Of a stretch of 64,000 bases of DNA, positions 17,694-26,308 are shown piece after piece. The stretch is taken from NCBI GenBank assembly GCA_017510335.1, contig JAFWNM010000012.1, positions 124,001 to 188,000 on the forward strand. Direction: 5' to 3'. This stretch comes from Paracoccaceae bacterium (GTDB taxonomy: Bacteria; Pseudomonadota; Alphaproteobacteria; Rhodobacterales; Rhodobacteraceae). Below the pieces are notes generated by a model that worked only from the letters and a program-made list of their open reading frames with translations, had not been told where the DNA came from and did not search any database. A program made the translations under genes and the position numbers. Every line of letters begins with the position of its first letter. Within the stretch, counting starts at the first letter, position 1.

Positions 17694-18676
17694 CAATTCC
17701 CCATGATGGTGGCCGGGTTAAGTTCTGTCATAACACCCACAACAGAAGGGCCAATCAGAATGATCAGCAAAGGCGGCACCGTGAACATCATTGTGCCCAA
17801 TGTCATCTTGGTGGGCAAGAGGTTGGCTTTCTCTTCTGCGCGCATGATGCGTTTGTCGCGCATTTCAGCGGCAAAGACACGCAAGGCCTGGGTGATGGAC
17901 GTGCCATAGGTGGCGGCCTGCACCATCACTGTCACAAAGGACGTGATGTCGGGCAGGTCCACGCGCTTGGCCATTTCGCGCATCACTTCGCCGCGTTCGC
18001 GCCCCGCGCGCACCTGATCGCCCACTGTCGTCAGTTCCTCGCTCAGGGCGGGATAGGCGGGGCGTATTTCCTGGGCAACGCGCTGGATGGACTGGTCCAG
18101 CGACTGGCCCGCTTCAACACAGATCAGCATCATGTCCAGCGCATCTGGAAAACCGGCCATGATTTCTTCCTGGCGGGCGGCGGCGCGTTGTTCGACCCAG
18201 CGCCGTGGCAGGAAATACCCGATCAGCATGGGTGACACCATGACGGCGGCCAGAACCGGCAGGCCGTTCATCTTGCCCGGCAGGATTACGAAAATCAGCA
18301 ACAATGACAGCAAGATGCCGCCAATCGCCAGCAGGAACTGGACCGCGTGCATGTCGCGCACAGCGTTCTTGCCGTGGTAACCCGCCAGAACCATTTTCTT
18401 GCGGGCCTCGGACAGTTCCTTTTCGTCGGTGGGTTCCAGAAATTTGGCGTATTTGCGCAGCGCTGCCAGATCCAGCCCCGTGCTGGTCCGGCGCAAGGTC
18501 TGCCCAACGCCCGCAGCATCGGAATTGCGCGCGCGGGTCGCGGTTTCGCTGAACTTCGCCATCGGGTCGGGGCGGGTATTGCTGACCAATGCGAACCCCG
18601 CAATCGCCACCAGCACCAGCCCCCCGATACCGGCCAGCAAAATCATCCCGAATGCACCTTGAAACATGTCCAACAT
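17693..18676 (-). CDS. tadC: Tad pilus platform protein TadC
   Basis: A 327-residue inner-membrane protein of the GspF/TadC family. It has a hydrophobic N-terminal helix, a second cluster of helices in the middle (FLLAIGGILLSLLLIFVILPG; VLAAVMVSPMLIGYFLP), the cytoplasmic F domain with FPDALDMMLICVEAGQSLDQSI and GTSITQALRVFAAEMR, and a final helix (MMFTVPPLLIILIGPSVV). With TadB it forms the platform on which the CpaF ATPase acts. Confidence 0.93.
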   Translation of the reverse strand: MLDMFQGAFGMILLAGIGGLVLVAIAGFALVSNTRPDPMAKFSETATRARNSDAAGVGQTLRRTSTGLDLAALRKYAKFLEPTDEKELSEARKKMVLAGYHGKNAVRDMHAVQFLLAIGGILLSLLLIFVILPGKMNGLPVLAAVMVSPMLIGYFLPRRWVEQRAAARQEEIMAGFPDALDMMLICVEAGQSLDQSIQRVAQEIRPAYPALSEELTTVGDQVRAGRERGEVMREMAKRVDLPDITSFVTVMVQAATYGTSITQALRVFAAEMRDKRIMRAEEKANLLPTKMTLGTMMFTVPPLLIILIGPSVVGVMTELNPATIMGN

Positions 18677-18722
18677 TATACGCCCGTCCTTGTTAAATTC
18701 ATCTGTCCATTCGGGGGCCGCG

Positions 18723-19688
18723 TTACACTTTGATATTGGTCATCTTGCGCATATACAGAATGTTCACGATCAGAAACACGCACACGACAATAGCCAGCGG
18801 AATATACAGCGGGGTTTCTTTCACGCTGTCGTAATAGTCGGGCTTGATGCCCTGAATCATGACCATCGCGCCGATAGGGAAGGCCGACAGGAACATGCCG
18901 GACCATTTCGCTTCGGCGGTAATGGCCTTGACGCGCCGGAACAGTTTGAAACGCGCACGGATCACTTTGGACAATCCTTCCAGAATTTCCGCCAGGTTGC
19001 CGCCGGATTTTTGCTGGATGGACACCGACACGGCCAGAAAGCGCAAATCCTGCATATCGACGCGTTCGCCGAATTCGGCAATCGCCTCGCCCGGGTCGCG
19101 GCCATAGGCGACCTCATCCGCGATAAGGCCCAGTTCAGTGCCCAGCGGGTCAGCGATTTCTTCGGATGCGATGGTCAGCGCCGCGCCGAAAGGGTGGCCC
19201 ACGCGCAAGCTGCGCACGATAAGTTCAATGGCTTCGGGCAATTGTTCTTCAATGGCCGCGACGCGCTTCTTGGCCTTGCTCGACAGCCAGAAGAACACCC
19301 CGCCAAAGCCGAAGGCCGCTGCAAGGGCGATGCGCAGCCCGGTGGCGGTTGATGTGGCCAGTGTCAGCAACACAAAACTGAACACAGCCACCCCGCCCAT
19401 AAGCAAGATCAGGCTGGCAGGGGAAAAGGCCACATTGGCCTTGCGGGCATGCGATTCCAGCAAGCCGTATAGCGGCAGCGCTGACACCCCGCGCCCATGC
19501 GCCCCGCGTTCCTTGCGCAGGTGTTCCATGACGTCTTTTTTCGTCTGGCCCTTGTCCATCAGGTCCAGACGCCGGTTCATTTTATTGAAATGTTCAATGC
19601 TTTTGCCAAAGGCCATCAGGTAAATGCCCTGAATAAGCAAAACAACCGCGCCGAATATCGCCAGATAGATCAAGGGACTGAAGGACAT
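18723..19688 (-). CDS. tadB: Tad pilus platform protein TadB
   Basis: A 321-residue GspF-family inner-membrane protein, partner of TadC. It has an N-terminal helix (YLAIFGAVVLLIQGIYLMAF), a basic cytoplasmic stretch, two central helices, the F domain (LPEAIELIVRSLRVGHPFGAALTIASEE; GGNLAEILEGLSKVIRARFK) and C-terminal helices (FLSAFPIGAMVMIQGI; YIPLAIVVCVFLIVNILYM). It sits eight bases after cpaF. Confidence 0.93.
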   Translation of the reverse strand: MSFSPLIYLAIFGAVVLLIQGIYLMAFGKSIEHFNKMNRRLDLMDKGQTKKDVMEHLRKERGAHGRGVSALPLYGLLESHARKANVAFSPASLILLMGGVAVFSFVLLTLATSTATGLRIALAAAFGFGGVFFWLSSKAKKRVAAIEEQLPEAIELIVRSLRVGHPFGAALTIASEEIADPLGTELGLIADEVAYGRDPGEAIAEFGERVDMQDLRFLAVSVSIQQKSGGNLAEILEGLSKVIRARFKLFRRVKAITAEAKWSGMFLSAFPIGAMVMIQGIKPDYYDSVKETPLYIPLAIVVCVFLIVNILYMRKMTNIKV

Positions 19689-19696
19689 GGGGTTAC

Positions 19697-21145
19697 TTAC
19701 CTTGGGCCAGTGGGTTCATAGAGTGTTGCGGGCAGGTCATAGCCCCAGCGCGCAAAACGGTCCGCGAAATGGGACCGCAACCCGGTTGCGGTGAAATGGC
19801 CCACAATCTTGCCGCCCGGTTCAAGGCCAGTGCGTTCGAAGCGGAAAATTTCCTGCATGGTGATGATTTCCCCCTCCATGCCGGTGATTTCGGTAATCGA
19901 CATCATGCGCCGCGACCCGTCTTGCAGGCGCGAGACTTGCACAATCAGATTGACAGCAGACCCGATCTGGCTGCGCACGGCGCGCAAGGGCATATCAAGC
20001 CCCGCCATCGCAACCATGTTTTCCAGACGGCTGATACCATCGCGGGCATTGTTGGCGTGAATGGTCGTCATTGACCCGTCATGGCCGGTATTCATGGCCT
20101 GCAACATGTCGATCACTTCCTCGCCACGGGTTTCGCCCACGATAATCCGGTCCGGGCGCATACGCAGGGCGTTGCGCAAACAGTCGCGCTGTGTGACAGC
20201 GCCCTTGCCTTCCATATTGGCAGGGCGGCTTTCCATTCGGCCCACATGAACCTGTTGCAACTGCAATTCTGCCGTGTCTTCGATTGTCAGCACGCGTTCT
20301 TCATTGCCTATGAAGCCAGACAATGCGTTCAGCGTGGTGGTTTTGCCCGACCCGGTTCCCCCCGACACGATGACATTCAACCGCGTGGCCACTGCCGCTT
20401 CCAGATACAGCGCCATTTCCGGCGAAAAGGCCCCGAAATTCACCAGATCCTGAATGCCAAGCTTTTCTTTCTTGAATTTGCGGATGGACACAAGCGCCCC
20501 GTCCACCGCCACAGGGGAAACCATCGCGTTAAAGCGCGATCCATCTGCCAGCCTTGCGTCAACATAGGGGTTGGATTCATCCACGCGCCGCCCGACAGCA
20601 GAAACAATCTTGTCGATGATGCGCATAAGGTGGCGGTCATCGCGGAAGGTGACATCACTAAGTTCCAGCCTGCCCGCGCGTTCCACAAAAACCTGTTTGG
20701 GACCGTTTACCAGAATATCGTTGATCGTGTCATCGGCCAGCAGCGGTTCCAGCGGTCCAAGGCCCATCACCTCGAAATACAGGTCATGGTTCAGCTGCAT
20801 GCGTTCGTCATTGTTCAGCACAACGTCGAATTCCGACAGCGCTTCGGCCGCGATGGCGCTGATTTCGGCGCGCACTTCGGCTTCGCTGGCTTTTTCCAGC
20901 GCGGCAAGGTTCAGGTCTTCCAGCAAGCGTTTGTGCAGGTCGCTTTTCAGGGCGTTGATGCGCAGCTTGCGCAGCGCCGTCTTGTCGGGGGCGGCGGCGC
21001 GGGCGGCCTGCCGGACTTCATGGCGTGTCGGGGGGGCGGGCTGCGCCGCGATACGGGGGGCGGTTGCTTCTGGTTTTGGCGGCAGTTGGTCTGCGGTCAC
21101 CGAAACAGGCTTGCTTGCGGTTTCCTTGCGATAACGTGCGAACAT
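19697..21145 (-). CDS. cpaF: Tad pilus assembly ATPase CpaF/TadA
   Basis: The hexameric secretion-type ATPase that powers Flp pilus assembly. The 482 residues include a variable N-terminus, a helical domain with [27 protein letters not shown], Walker [20 protein letters not shown], the Asp box [14 protein letters not shown], Walker B-like [17 protein letters not shown] and the His box [17 protein letters not shown], all in the expected order. It lies 13 bases after cpaE. Confidence 0.97.
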   Translation of the reverse strand: MFARYRKETASKPVSVTADQLPPKPEATAPRIAAQPAPPTRHEVRQAARAAAPDKTALRKLRINALKSDLHKRLLEDLNLAALEKASEAEVRAEISAIAAEALSEFDVVLNNDERMQLNHDLYFEVMGLGPLEPLLADDTINDILVNGPKQVFVERAGRLELSDVTFRDDRHLMRIIDKIVSAVGRRVDESNPYVDARLADGSRFNAMVSPVAVDGALVSIRKFKKEKLGIQDLVNFGAFSPEMALYLEAAVATRLNVIVSGGTGSGKTTTLNALSGFIGNEERVLTIEDTAELQLQQVHVGRMESRPANMEGKGAVTQRDCLRNALRMRPDRIIVGETRGEEVIDMLQAMNTGHDGSMTTIHANNARDGISRLENMVAMAGLDMPLRAVRSQIGSAVNLIVQVSRLQDGSRRMMSITEITGMEGEIITMQEIFRFERTGLEPGGKIVGHFTATGLRSHFADRFARWGYDLPATLYEPTGPR

Positions 21146-21158
21146 GATACGAACCTTG

Positions 21159-22382
21159 TTATTCTGCGGCGATTTTCTCAGCGCTTTTGGCCGGGGCCAG
21201 TGTCAGGGCAAGCTTGCGAATTTCCTTGGCAGCGGGGTTTTTGGGCGCAAACTCTGCCAGGGGCAGACCGTGATCATTGGCGTCGCGCACTTGCGTGCCG
21301 CCATCAGGGATGAATGTTGTGAAGCTCACACCAAGGCTTTCGGCCATGCGCTTGGCGCGTGACCGCCCGCCAAGGTCGGTAAAGCGCGGCGCGCGGTTCA
21401 GCACGAAATGGAACCTGTCCATCGACAAACCATCCGCCTTCAGCGCGCGGATAAGGCGCAGCGTGTTCTGAGCGCTGCGCATGTCCAGTTCCATCAGGGC
21501 GAAATACTGTTGGGCCGCACTCAGGACAGTTTCGGTCCAGTGCACAATTGTGCGGGGCATGTCGATGACCACGACATCGAAACTGTCGCGCGCGATGGTG
21601 ATGACGCGCTCGATCTCGTCGGGGGATAGCAGGTCCAGCGGCAGCATGTCTGATGGGGCGGTCAGGACATGCAGCTTTTCCTGAAAACGCTGCAGCGCCG
21701 AATAAAAGGCGTCCGTGTCCAGCGTGCTGGTTTGCGACAGCATTTCATATACTTTTTCCGTGCGCGGCAGGTCCAGATAGGTGGACACAGACCCCGATTG
21801 GAAATCCAGATCAAGAATGCAAACCGACGGGCCGGTTTTTCCCTGCGACTGCACCAGTTCCCATGCCAGATTGACTGCAAATGTCGTGGCCCCGGCACCG
21901 CCCGCTAGCGACTGGACCGCAAGGACCGTGCCGTTGCATCCGTTTTGGGCTGGCGCGATTTTGGCGTGTGCGGCGGCCAGCGCAGTTTTGCGAAGCCGGT
22001 CTATCGCGTCCTTCAAGGCGTTTTCTGGCAAAGGATAGGGAACAAAATCATCCGCACCCGCGCGCAGCATCTGGTGTAGCAAGATGGGCGACAGGGATTC
22101 CGCGATCAGCAAAACCCTTATGGATTTGGCAGCCGCGCGTTCGATTATGACGCGAACAAGATTTGTCTGCGCTGCGTCTTCATCATCAAGGGCGATTGCC
22201 AGAAGCTCAAGATCTGCTGCTTCGGGATCATCCAGAAATGACACAGTTTCAATAAAGGTCAGTTCCCCCCAGGAGTCGGCGAATACAGCTTCCATATCCT
22301 CGATCAAAAGATCGAAGTTCCGCACATCCCGACAGACAGTGCAGGCACGAATTCTTGGTTCTTCCTTCACACTACCCGCCAT
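21159..22382 (-). CDS. cpaE: Tad pilus localisation protein CpaE/TadZ
   Basis: A 407-residue ParA/MinD-superfamily protein that places the Tad machine in the cell. An atypical receiver-like domain (about 1-140; LIAESLSPILLHQMLRAGADDFVPYPL) precedes the ATPase domain. The P-loop is deviant: SLAGGAGATTFAVNLAW has alanine where the usual deviant-Walker lysine of GKTT stands. The later motifs CILDLDFQSGSVSTYLDL and FDVVVIDMPRTIVHWT are present. It is the first pilus gene of this strand: cpaB, cpaC and cpaD are not upstream. Confidence 0.92.
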   Translation of the reverse strand: MAGSVKEEPRIRACTVCRDVRNFDLLIEDMEAVFADSWGELTFIETVSFLDDPEAADLELLAIALDDEDAAQTNLVRVIIERAAAKSIRVLLIAESLSPILLHQMLRAGADDFVPYPLPENALKDAIDRLRKTALAAAHAKIAPAQNGCNGTVLAVQSLAGGAGATTFAVNLAWELVQSQGKTGPSVCILDLDFQSGSVSTYLDLPRTEKVYEMLSQTSTLDTDAFYSALQRFQEKLHVLTAPSDMLPLDLLSPDEIERVITIARDSFDVVVIDMPRTIVHWTETVLSAAQQYFALMELDMRSAQNTLRLIRALKADGLSMDRFHFVLNRAPRFTDLGGRSRAKRMAESLGVSFTTFIPDGGTQVRDANDHGLPLAEFAPKNPAAKEIRKLALTLAPAKSAEKIAAE

Positions 22383-22790
22383 TACCCAACCTCAATACAA
22401 ACACATGTGCCGATGTGGTATCTGTGCGGGGAATCATTCATCATGAAAGCCCCTTCGACACTGCACTAAGATTGTCCACAAATCTGGCGAGAATTGGGCC
22501 AAAGAACTGCAATTGTTCGACAGTTCCGCAGGCGTTGGGGCAAAGAGCAGCGCGAAACCCGTCAGGGTTGTGCGCAGCGGCCGGCGGGCGAATGCGCAAG
22601 CGGCGCTATAGGGTTGTGTGACTGTTTCGCGGTGCGGTTGGCGTATTGCCGCGGCAGTTGATAGAGCGCTTATTTCGCGTATTCGGGAAGTGGAAAACCG
22701 GTTTCCAGTTTTCCGTTAAACGCTCTGGAATGTTGCGGAAAACGCGAAACCGGTTTCCCGCAACATTTGCAATCCAAGGTTGGGTGGGGC
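22383..22790. other. Non-coding gap between etfA and cpaE with AAACCGGTTT repeats
   Basis: This 408-base gap has no gene I can support. It must hold the cpaE promoter (near 22383-22450, within AC-rich sequence) and the 3' end of the etfBA transcript. Two copies of a near-identical short palindrome lie within it: GGAAAACCGGTTTCC at 22692-22706 and GAAACCGGTTTC at 22746-22757, 54 bp apart. The second is nested inside a longer hairpin. The middle (about 22450-22680) shows nothing else recognisable. Confidence 0.6.
22729..22767 (-). terminator. Long hairpin downstream of etfA
   Basis: AATGTTGCGG (22729-22738) and CCGCAACATT (22758-22767) form a perfect 10-bp inverted repeat whose loop contains the 12-bp palindrome GAAACCGGTTTC. 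It lies 24 bases beyond the etfA stop. There is no T-run on the minus strand, so it may be an mRNA 3'-end stabiliser or repeat element rather than a classic terminator. Confidence 0.55.
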
Positions 22791-23717
22791 TTACAGTTTT
22801 TCGGTCAGTTCCGGCACCAGCGTGAACAGATCGCCCACCAGACCATAATCGGCCACCTGAAAGATGGGGGCTTCTTCGTCCTTGTTGATGGCAACAATGA
22901 TCTTGCTGTCCTTCATGCCCGCCAAATGCTGGATCGCGCCGGAAATGCCCACGGCGATATACAGATCGGGCGCGACCACCTTGCCGGTCTGGCCCACTTG
23001 CCAGTCATTGGGGGCATAGCCGGAATCGACTGCCGCGCGCGATGCGCCTACTGCCGCGCCCAGCTTGTCGGCCAACCCTTCGATCAGTTTGAAGTCATCC
23101 TCGGACCCGACACCGCGCCCGCCGGATACCACAACCTTGGCCGATGTCAGGTCGGGCCGGTCGCTGGCGGCAACCTTGTCCTCGATCCATTCCGACAGGG
23201 CAGGGTTATCTGCGGCTGAAATGGTTTCAACGCTTGCCGACCCGCCTTGCCCCGCCGCATCAAAGGTGGATGTGCGGATTGTCAGAACCTTGGTCTCATC
23301 GCGCGATTTCACGGTCTGGATGGCATTGCCCGCATAGACGGGGCGTTCAAATGTGTCAGCATCGACAATGCCCGACACATCTGACAGGACCATCACATCC
23401 AGCAGGGCCGCAACGCGGGGCAGGATGTTTTTCGCATCGGTTGTGGCGGGGGCCACGATATGGGTGTAATCGCCCGCAAGGCTGACAATCAGCGCGGCAG
23501 TGGGTTCGGCCAGACGGTGGCCCAGGCTAGCATCCTCGGCGCACAGAACTTTCGCAACGCCGTCGATTTTTGCAGCACTTGCGGCGGCATCGGCGGCGCT
23601 TGCGCCTGCACACAGCACCGTGACATCGCCCAGTTGCGCCGCTGCCGTCACGGCCTTGGCGGTGGCGTCCATGTTCAGCGCACCATCGGTGACTTCGGCC
23701 AGAAGAAGAACCGCCAT
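22791..23717 (-). CDS. etfA: Electron transfer flavoprotein subunit alpha
   Basis: The FAD-binding subunit of ETF, which carries electrons from acyl-CoA dehydrogenases to ETF:ubiquinone oxidoreductase. The 308 residues have an N-terminal adenine-nucleotide alpha-hydrolase fold and the C-terminal FAD domain with [68 protein letters not shown] and [21 protein letters not shown]. Its start overlaps the etfB stop (TGATG). A likely client dehydrogenase is encoded at 45814-47589. Confidence 0.97.
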   Translation of the reverse strand: MAVLLLAEVTDGALNMDATAKAVTAAAQLGDVTVLCAGASAADAAASAAKIDGVAKVLCAEDASLGHRLAEPTAALIVSLAGDYTHIVAPATTDAKNILPRVAALLDVMVLSDVSGIVDADTFERPVYAGNAIQTVKSRDETKVLTIRTSTFDAAGQGGSASVETISAADNPALSEWIEDKVAASDRPDLTSAKVVVSGGRGVGSEDDFKLIEGLADKLGAAVGASRAAVDSGYAPNDWQVGQTGKVVAPDLYIAVGISGAIQHLAGMKDSKIIVAINKDEEAPIFQVADYGLVGDLFTLVPELTEKL

Positions 23718-24478
23718 CAGATTACCCCCGCTTCATCTTTCAGTTTCGTCAGCAATTCATCCACAGACCCGACCTTGACCCCGGCAGAGCGCGCGGCGGG
23801 TTCGGTGGTTTTCACGATTTCCAGCCGCGGGCTGACATCAACACCGTAATCGGCGGGTGTCTTTTCCTCTAGCGGCTTTTTCTTGGCCTTCATGATATTG
23901 GGCAGCGACGCATAGCGCGGTTCATTCAGGCGCAGGTCCACGGAAATGATCGCGGGCAGCTTGACCTTAAGGGTTTGCAAGCCCCCGTCCACTTCGCGTG
24001 TGACTGTCGCGCTGTCCCCGTCAACGGACACTTCAGACGCGAATGTGGCCTGTGCCCAGCCCGTCAGCGCGCCCAGCATCTGGCCGGTGGCGTTCATGTC
24101 ATTGTCGATGGCCTGCTTGCCACACAGCACGATTTGCGGCTGTTCTTCGTCGATCACCGCTTTCAGCAGTTTTGCAACGGCCAGTGGTTCAATATCGGTA
24201 TGCACATCATCCGCAGCATTGATCAGGATCGCGCGGTCGGCCCCCATGGCCAGCGCGGTGCGCAGCGTTTCCTGCGCCTGCTTCACGCCGATGGACACCG
24301 CCACAATTTCAGAAACGACGCCTTTTTCCTTCAGACGGATCGCTTCTTCGACTGCGATTTCGTCAAACGGATTCATCGACATCTTCACATTCGCCAGATC
24401 AACCCCGCTGCCATCCGCCTTCACACGGACTTTCACGTTGTAATCGATCACGCGCTTGACTGGCACCAGAACCTTCAT
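23717..24478 (-). CDS. etfB: Electron transfer flavoprotein subunit beta
   Basis: The AMP-binding subunit of ETF. The 253 residues show the family start [20 protein letters not shown], the ETF-beta signature region ([40 protein letters not shown]) and the AMP-contact region [20 protein letters not shown]. It is translationally coupled to etfA and lies 117 bases downstream of cobO on the same strand. Confidence 0.97.
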   Translation of the reverse strand: MKVLVPVKRVIDYNVKVRVKADGSGVDLANVKMSMNPFDEIAVEEAIRLKEKGVVSEIVAVSIGVKQAQETLRTALAMGADRAILINAADDVHTDIEPLAVAKLLKAVIDEEQPQIVLCGKQAIDNDMNATGQMLGALTGWAQATFASEVSVDGDSATVTREVDGGLQTLKVKLPAIISVDLRLNEPRYASLPNIMKAKKKPLEEKTPADYGVDVSPRLEIVKTTEPAARSAGVKVGSVDELLTKLKDEAGVI

Positions 24479-24595
24479 TGGCGACTATCTCCCTTTAGCA
24501 AAGCTTGTGTGGTTCTACCGACTTGCACTTATGAAAAACAATGCAAAAACGACTTGATGGCAGACCCCGACGCCGCGTTACCGCATATGTCTGCG

Positions 24596-25168
24596 CTAAC
24601 GGTTCGCGCCCGGAACCCAAAGAATGTCATCCGCGCCGTTGTCATTGGCAACGCGGCCCGCAACAAACAACCAGTCCGACAGCCGGTTCAGATATTTCAC
24701 TGCCGATTCGTTGACCCCTTCGATTGTCGACAAGGCAACCGTTTCGCGTTCCGCGCGGCGCGCCACAGTGCGGCACAGATGGAAATGCGCCGACAAAGCC
24801 GACCCGCCGGGCAGGATGAAGCTGCGCAAAGGCTGCAGGTTGGCGTTCATGGCGTCAATTTCACGTTCCAGCCGGTCCACCTGCGCGGGGATCATGCGCA
24901 GCGGCGTATATTCGGCTTGCGCGTCGCGCTCCATATCGGGGCGGCACAGGTCGGCGCCCAGATCGAACAAGTCATTCTGGATGCGTGAAATGGCCTGCGC
25001 CAGGTCATCCGTGGCGTGCAACCGCGCCAGACCCAATGTCGCGTTCAGTTCATCAACTGTGCCATAGGCCGTGACGCGCTGCGAATGTTTGGCCACACGC
25101 GCGCCATTGCCCAATGCGGTTTCACCGGAATCGCCAGTGCGGGTATAGATTTTGTTCAGCACAACCAT
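24596..25168 (-). CDS. cobO: PduO-type cob(I)alamin adenosyltransferase
   Basis: Transfers the adenosyl group of ATP to cob(I)alamin to make adenosylcobalamin. The 190 residues start KIYTRTGDSGETALGNG, the ATP-binding N-terminal signature of the PduO/MMAB class. Later come TVDELNATLGLARLHA, FILPGGSALSAHFHLCRTVARRAER and the C-terminal YLNRLSDWLFVAGRVAN, all diagnostic. The ATG at 25168 gives the normal start; the frame extends upstream only over the HIG1 gene. The symbol follows common alphaproteobacterial usage, although the fold is PduO rather than CobA/CobO. The product would serve methylmalonyl-CoA mutase in propionate use. Confidence 0.92.
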   Translation of the reverse strand: MVVLNKIYTRTGDSGETALGNGARVAKHSQRVTAYGTVDELNATLGLARLHATDDLAQAISRIQNDLFDLGADLCRPDMERDAQAEYTPLRMIPAQVDRLEREIDAMNANLQPLRSFILPGGSALSAHFHLCRTVARRAERETVALSTIEGVNESAVKYLNRLSDWLFVAGRVANDNGADDILWVPGANR

Positions 25169-25170
25169 TG

Positions 25171-25380
25171 TCAGGCTCCCTTGGAACGGAAATAGGCGAA
25201 AGCGACAATCAAGATGACGGCGACAAACTGCGCATACAGCCGGTAGCGCATCATCCGATTGCCATGTTTGCGGTTGAATTCGCCGCCTTTGGCAAACCCG
25301 CCGATGCCGATCATCAGCACCACAAGCACCACAAGCGATGCGAATGCCGCGATCAGGAACATGGGGTCTTGCAGCAGCAT
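25171..25380 (-). CDS. Small twin-transmembrane HIG1-domain-like protein
   Basis: A 69-residue membrane protein with two hydrophobic helices (FLIAAFASLVVLVVLMIGIGG and LYAQFVAVILIVAFAYF) joined by a basic loop containing RKHGNRMMRYRL. That loop-and-helix pattern matches the HIG1/twin-TM family associated with respiratory chain complexes. The gene ends two bases before the cobO start, so it leads the HIG1-cobO-etfBA block. Its function in bacteria is not settled. Confidence 0.8.
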   Translation of the reverse strand: MLLQDPMFLIAAFASLVVLVVLMIGIGGFAKGGEFNRKHGNRMMRYRLYAQFVAVILIVAFAYFRSKGA

Positions 25381-25453
25381 GTCGGAAACTCCTATCGGTT
25401 TGGGGGCAACTTAGTCGTCTGTGCGCCAATTGCGAGGGGAAAACCCGATGGCG

Positions 25454-26281
25454 CTACAATTTGCCCAGCACAAGGTCCAACAGCCGCGTGGGCAGAACAC
25501 GGCGCAACCCGCCCAGAATATAGGTGGGTGTGGTCACATAGTACCGCGCGCGCGGTTTGCGGCTTTCGAGGGCGGCAATCACGCGGCGCGTGACGGCATC
25601 GGGGGGCAGTTCAAAAAAATCGGGTTGCGATTTTTCATACAGGCGTGCCAGCAGGGTGTCGCGGTAATGCTGCGCCCGCGCGCTGTTTTCCCAATCAATC
25701 CAGCGTTCGAAATGCGGGATCGAATTCTCGCGTATGCGCGATGTGACAGGTCCCGGTTCGATCAGCACAACGTGAATGCCAGTGCCCGCCAGTTCCAGCC
25801 GCAACACGTCTGACAGCCCTTCAAGCGCGAATTTTGTTGCGACATAGGCGCCACGCCATTTCAACCCCGCCAGCCCCAGAACAGAGGAGTTCTGCAAAAT
25901 GCGCCCATGTCCCTGGGCGCGCATGACAGGCAGGACCGCGCGGGTCAGTTCATGCCAGCCAAACAGGTTCGTTTCAAAAATGCTGCGCAAGCCATCAGTG
26001 GGCAAATCCTCGGTCGCGCCAGGCAGGGCAAAGGCACCGTTGTTAAACAGCGCATCCAGTGTGCCCCCTGTTTGGTCCAGTATCTGTGCGAGGGCCGCGT
26101 GGATTGTGGCGTGGTCGGTGTAATCCAGCACAAAACTGGCCAGCCCTTCGCCGCGCAACCGCGCGCAATCCTCTGCTTTGCGGCAGGTGGCAAACACCTG
26201 CCAGCCGCGTTTTGCAAGACTGTGCGCCGCATGGTAACCAATGCCGGAAGAACAGCCCGTGATCAGAACAGAACGCATCAT
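25454..26281 (-). CDS. Short-chain dehydrogenase/reductase (SDR)
   Basis: A 275-residue classical SDR. It has the NAD(P)-binding TGCSSGIGYHAA motif at the N-terminus, NNGAF in place of the usual NNAG, the active-site serine region ILQNSSVLG and the YVATKFALEGLSD motif with catalytic Tyr and Lys. A basic residue pattern after the first strand (ATCRKAEDC) suggests NADP. The long C-terminal part resembles the retinol-dehydrogenase-like SDR subgroup. The substrate cannot be inferred. Two adjacent ATG codons (26281 and 26278) could start it; GAAAGG precedes both. Confidence 0.88.
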   Translation of the reverse strand: MMRSVLITGCSSGIGYHAAHSLAKRGWQVFATCRKAEDCARLRGEGLASFVLDYTDHATIHAALAQILDQTGGTLDALFNNGAFALPGATEDLPTDGLRSIFETNLFGWHELTRAVLPVMRAQGHGRILQNSSVLGLAGLKWRGAYVATKFALEGLSDVLRLELAGTGIHVVLIEPGPVTSRIRENSIPHFERWIDWENSARAQHYRDTLLARLYEKSQPDFFELPPDAVTRRVIAALESRKPRARYYVTTPTYILGGLRRVLPTRLLDLVLGKL

Positions 26282-26308
26282 TGCCTTTCGGAACAGATAT
26301 GCGCCCCT

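Noticed and set aside
18666-19352. 228-codon plus-strand frame over tadB
   Set aside because: It is the complement of tadB's codon pattern, rich in His, Gln and Arg, and has no start signal.
20081-21313. 410-codon plus-strand frame over cpaF
   Set aside because: It overlaps cpaF, whose Walker A and His box are certain, and shows no domain of its own.
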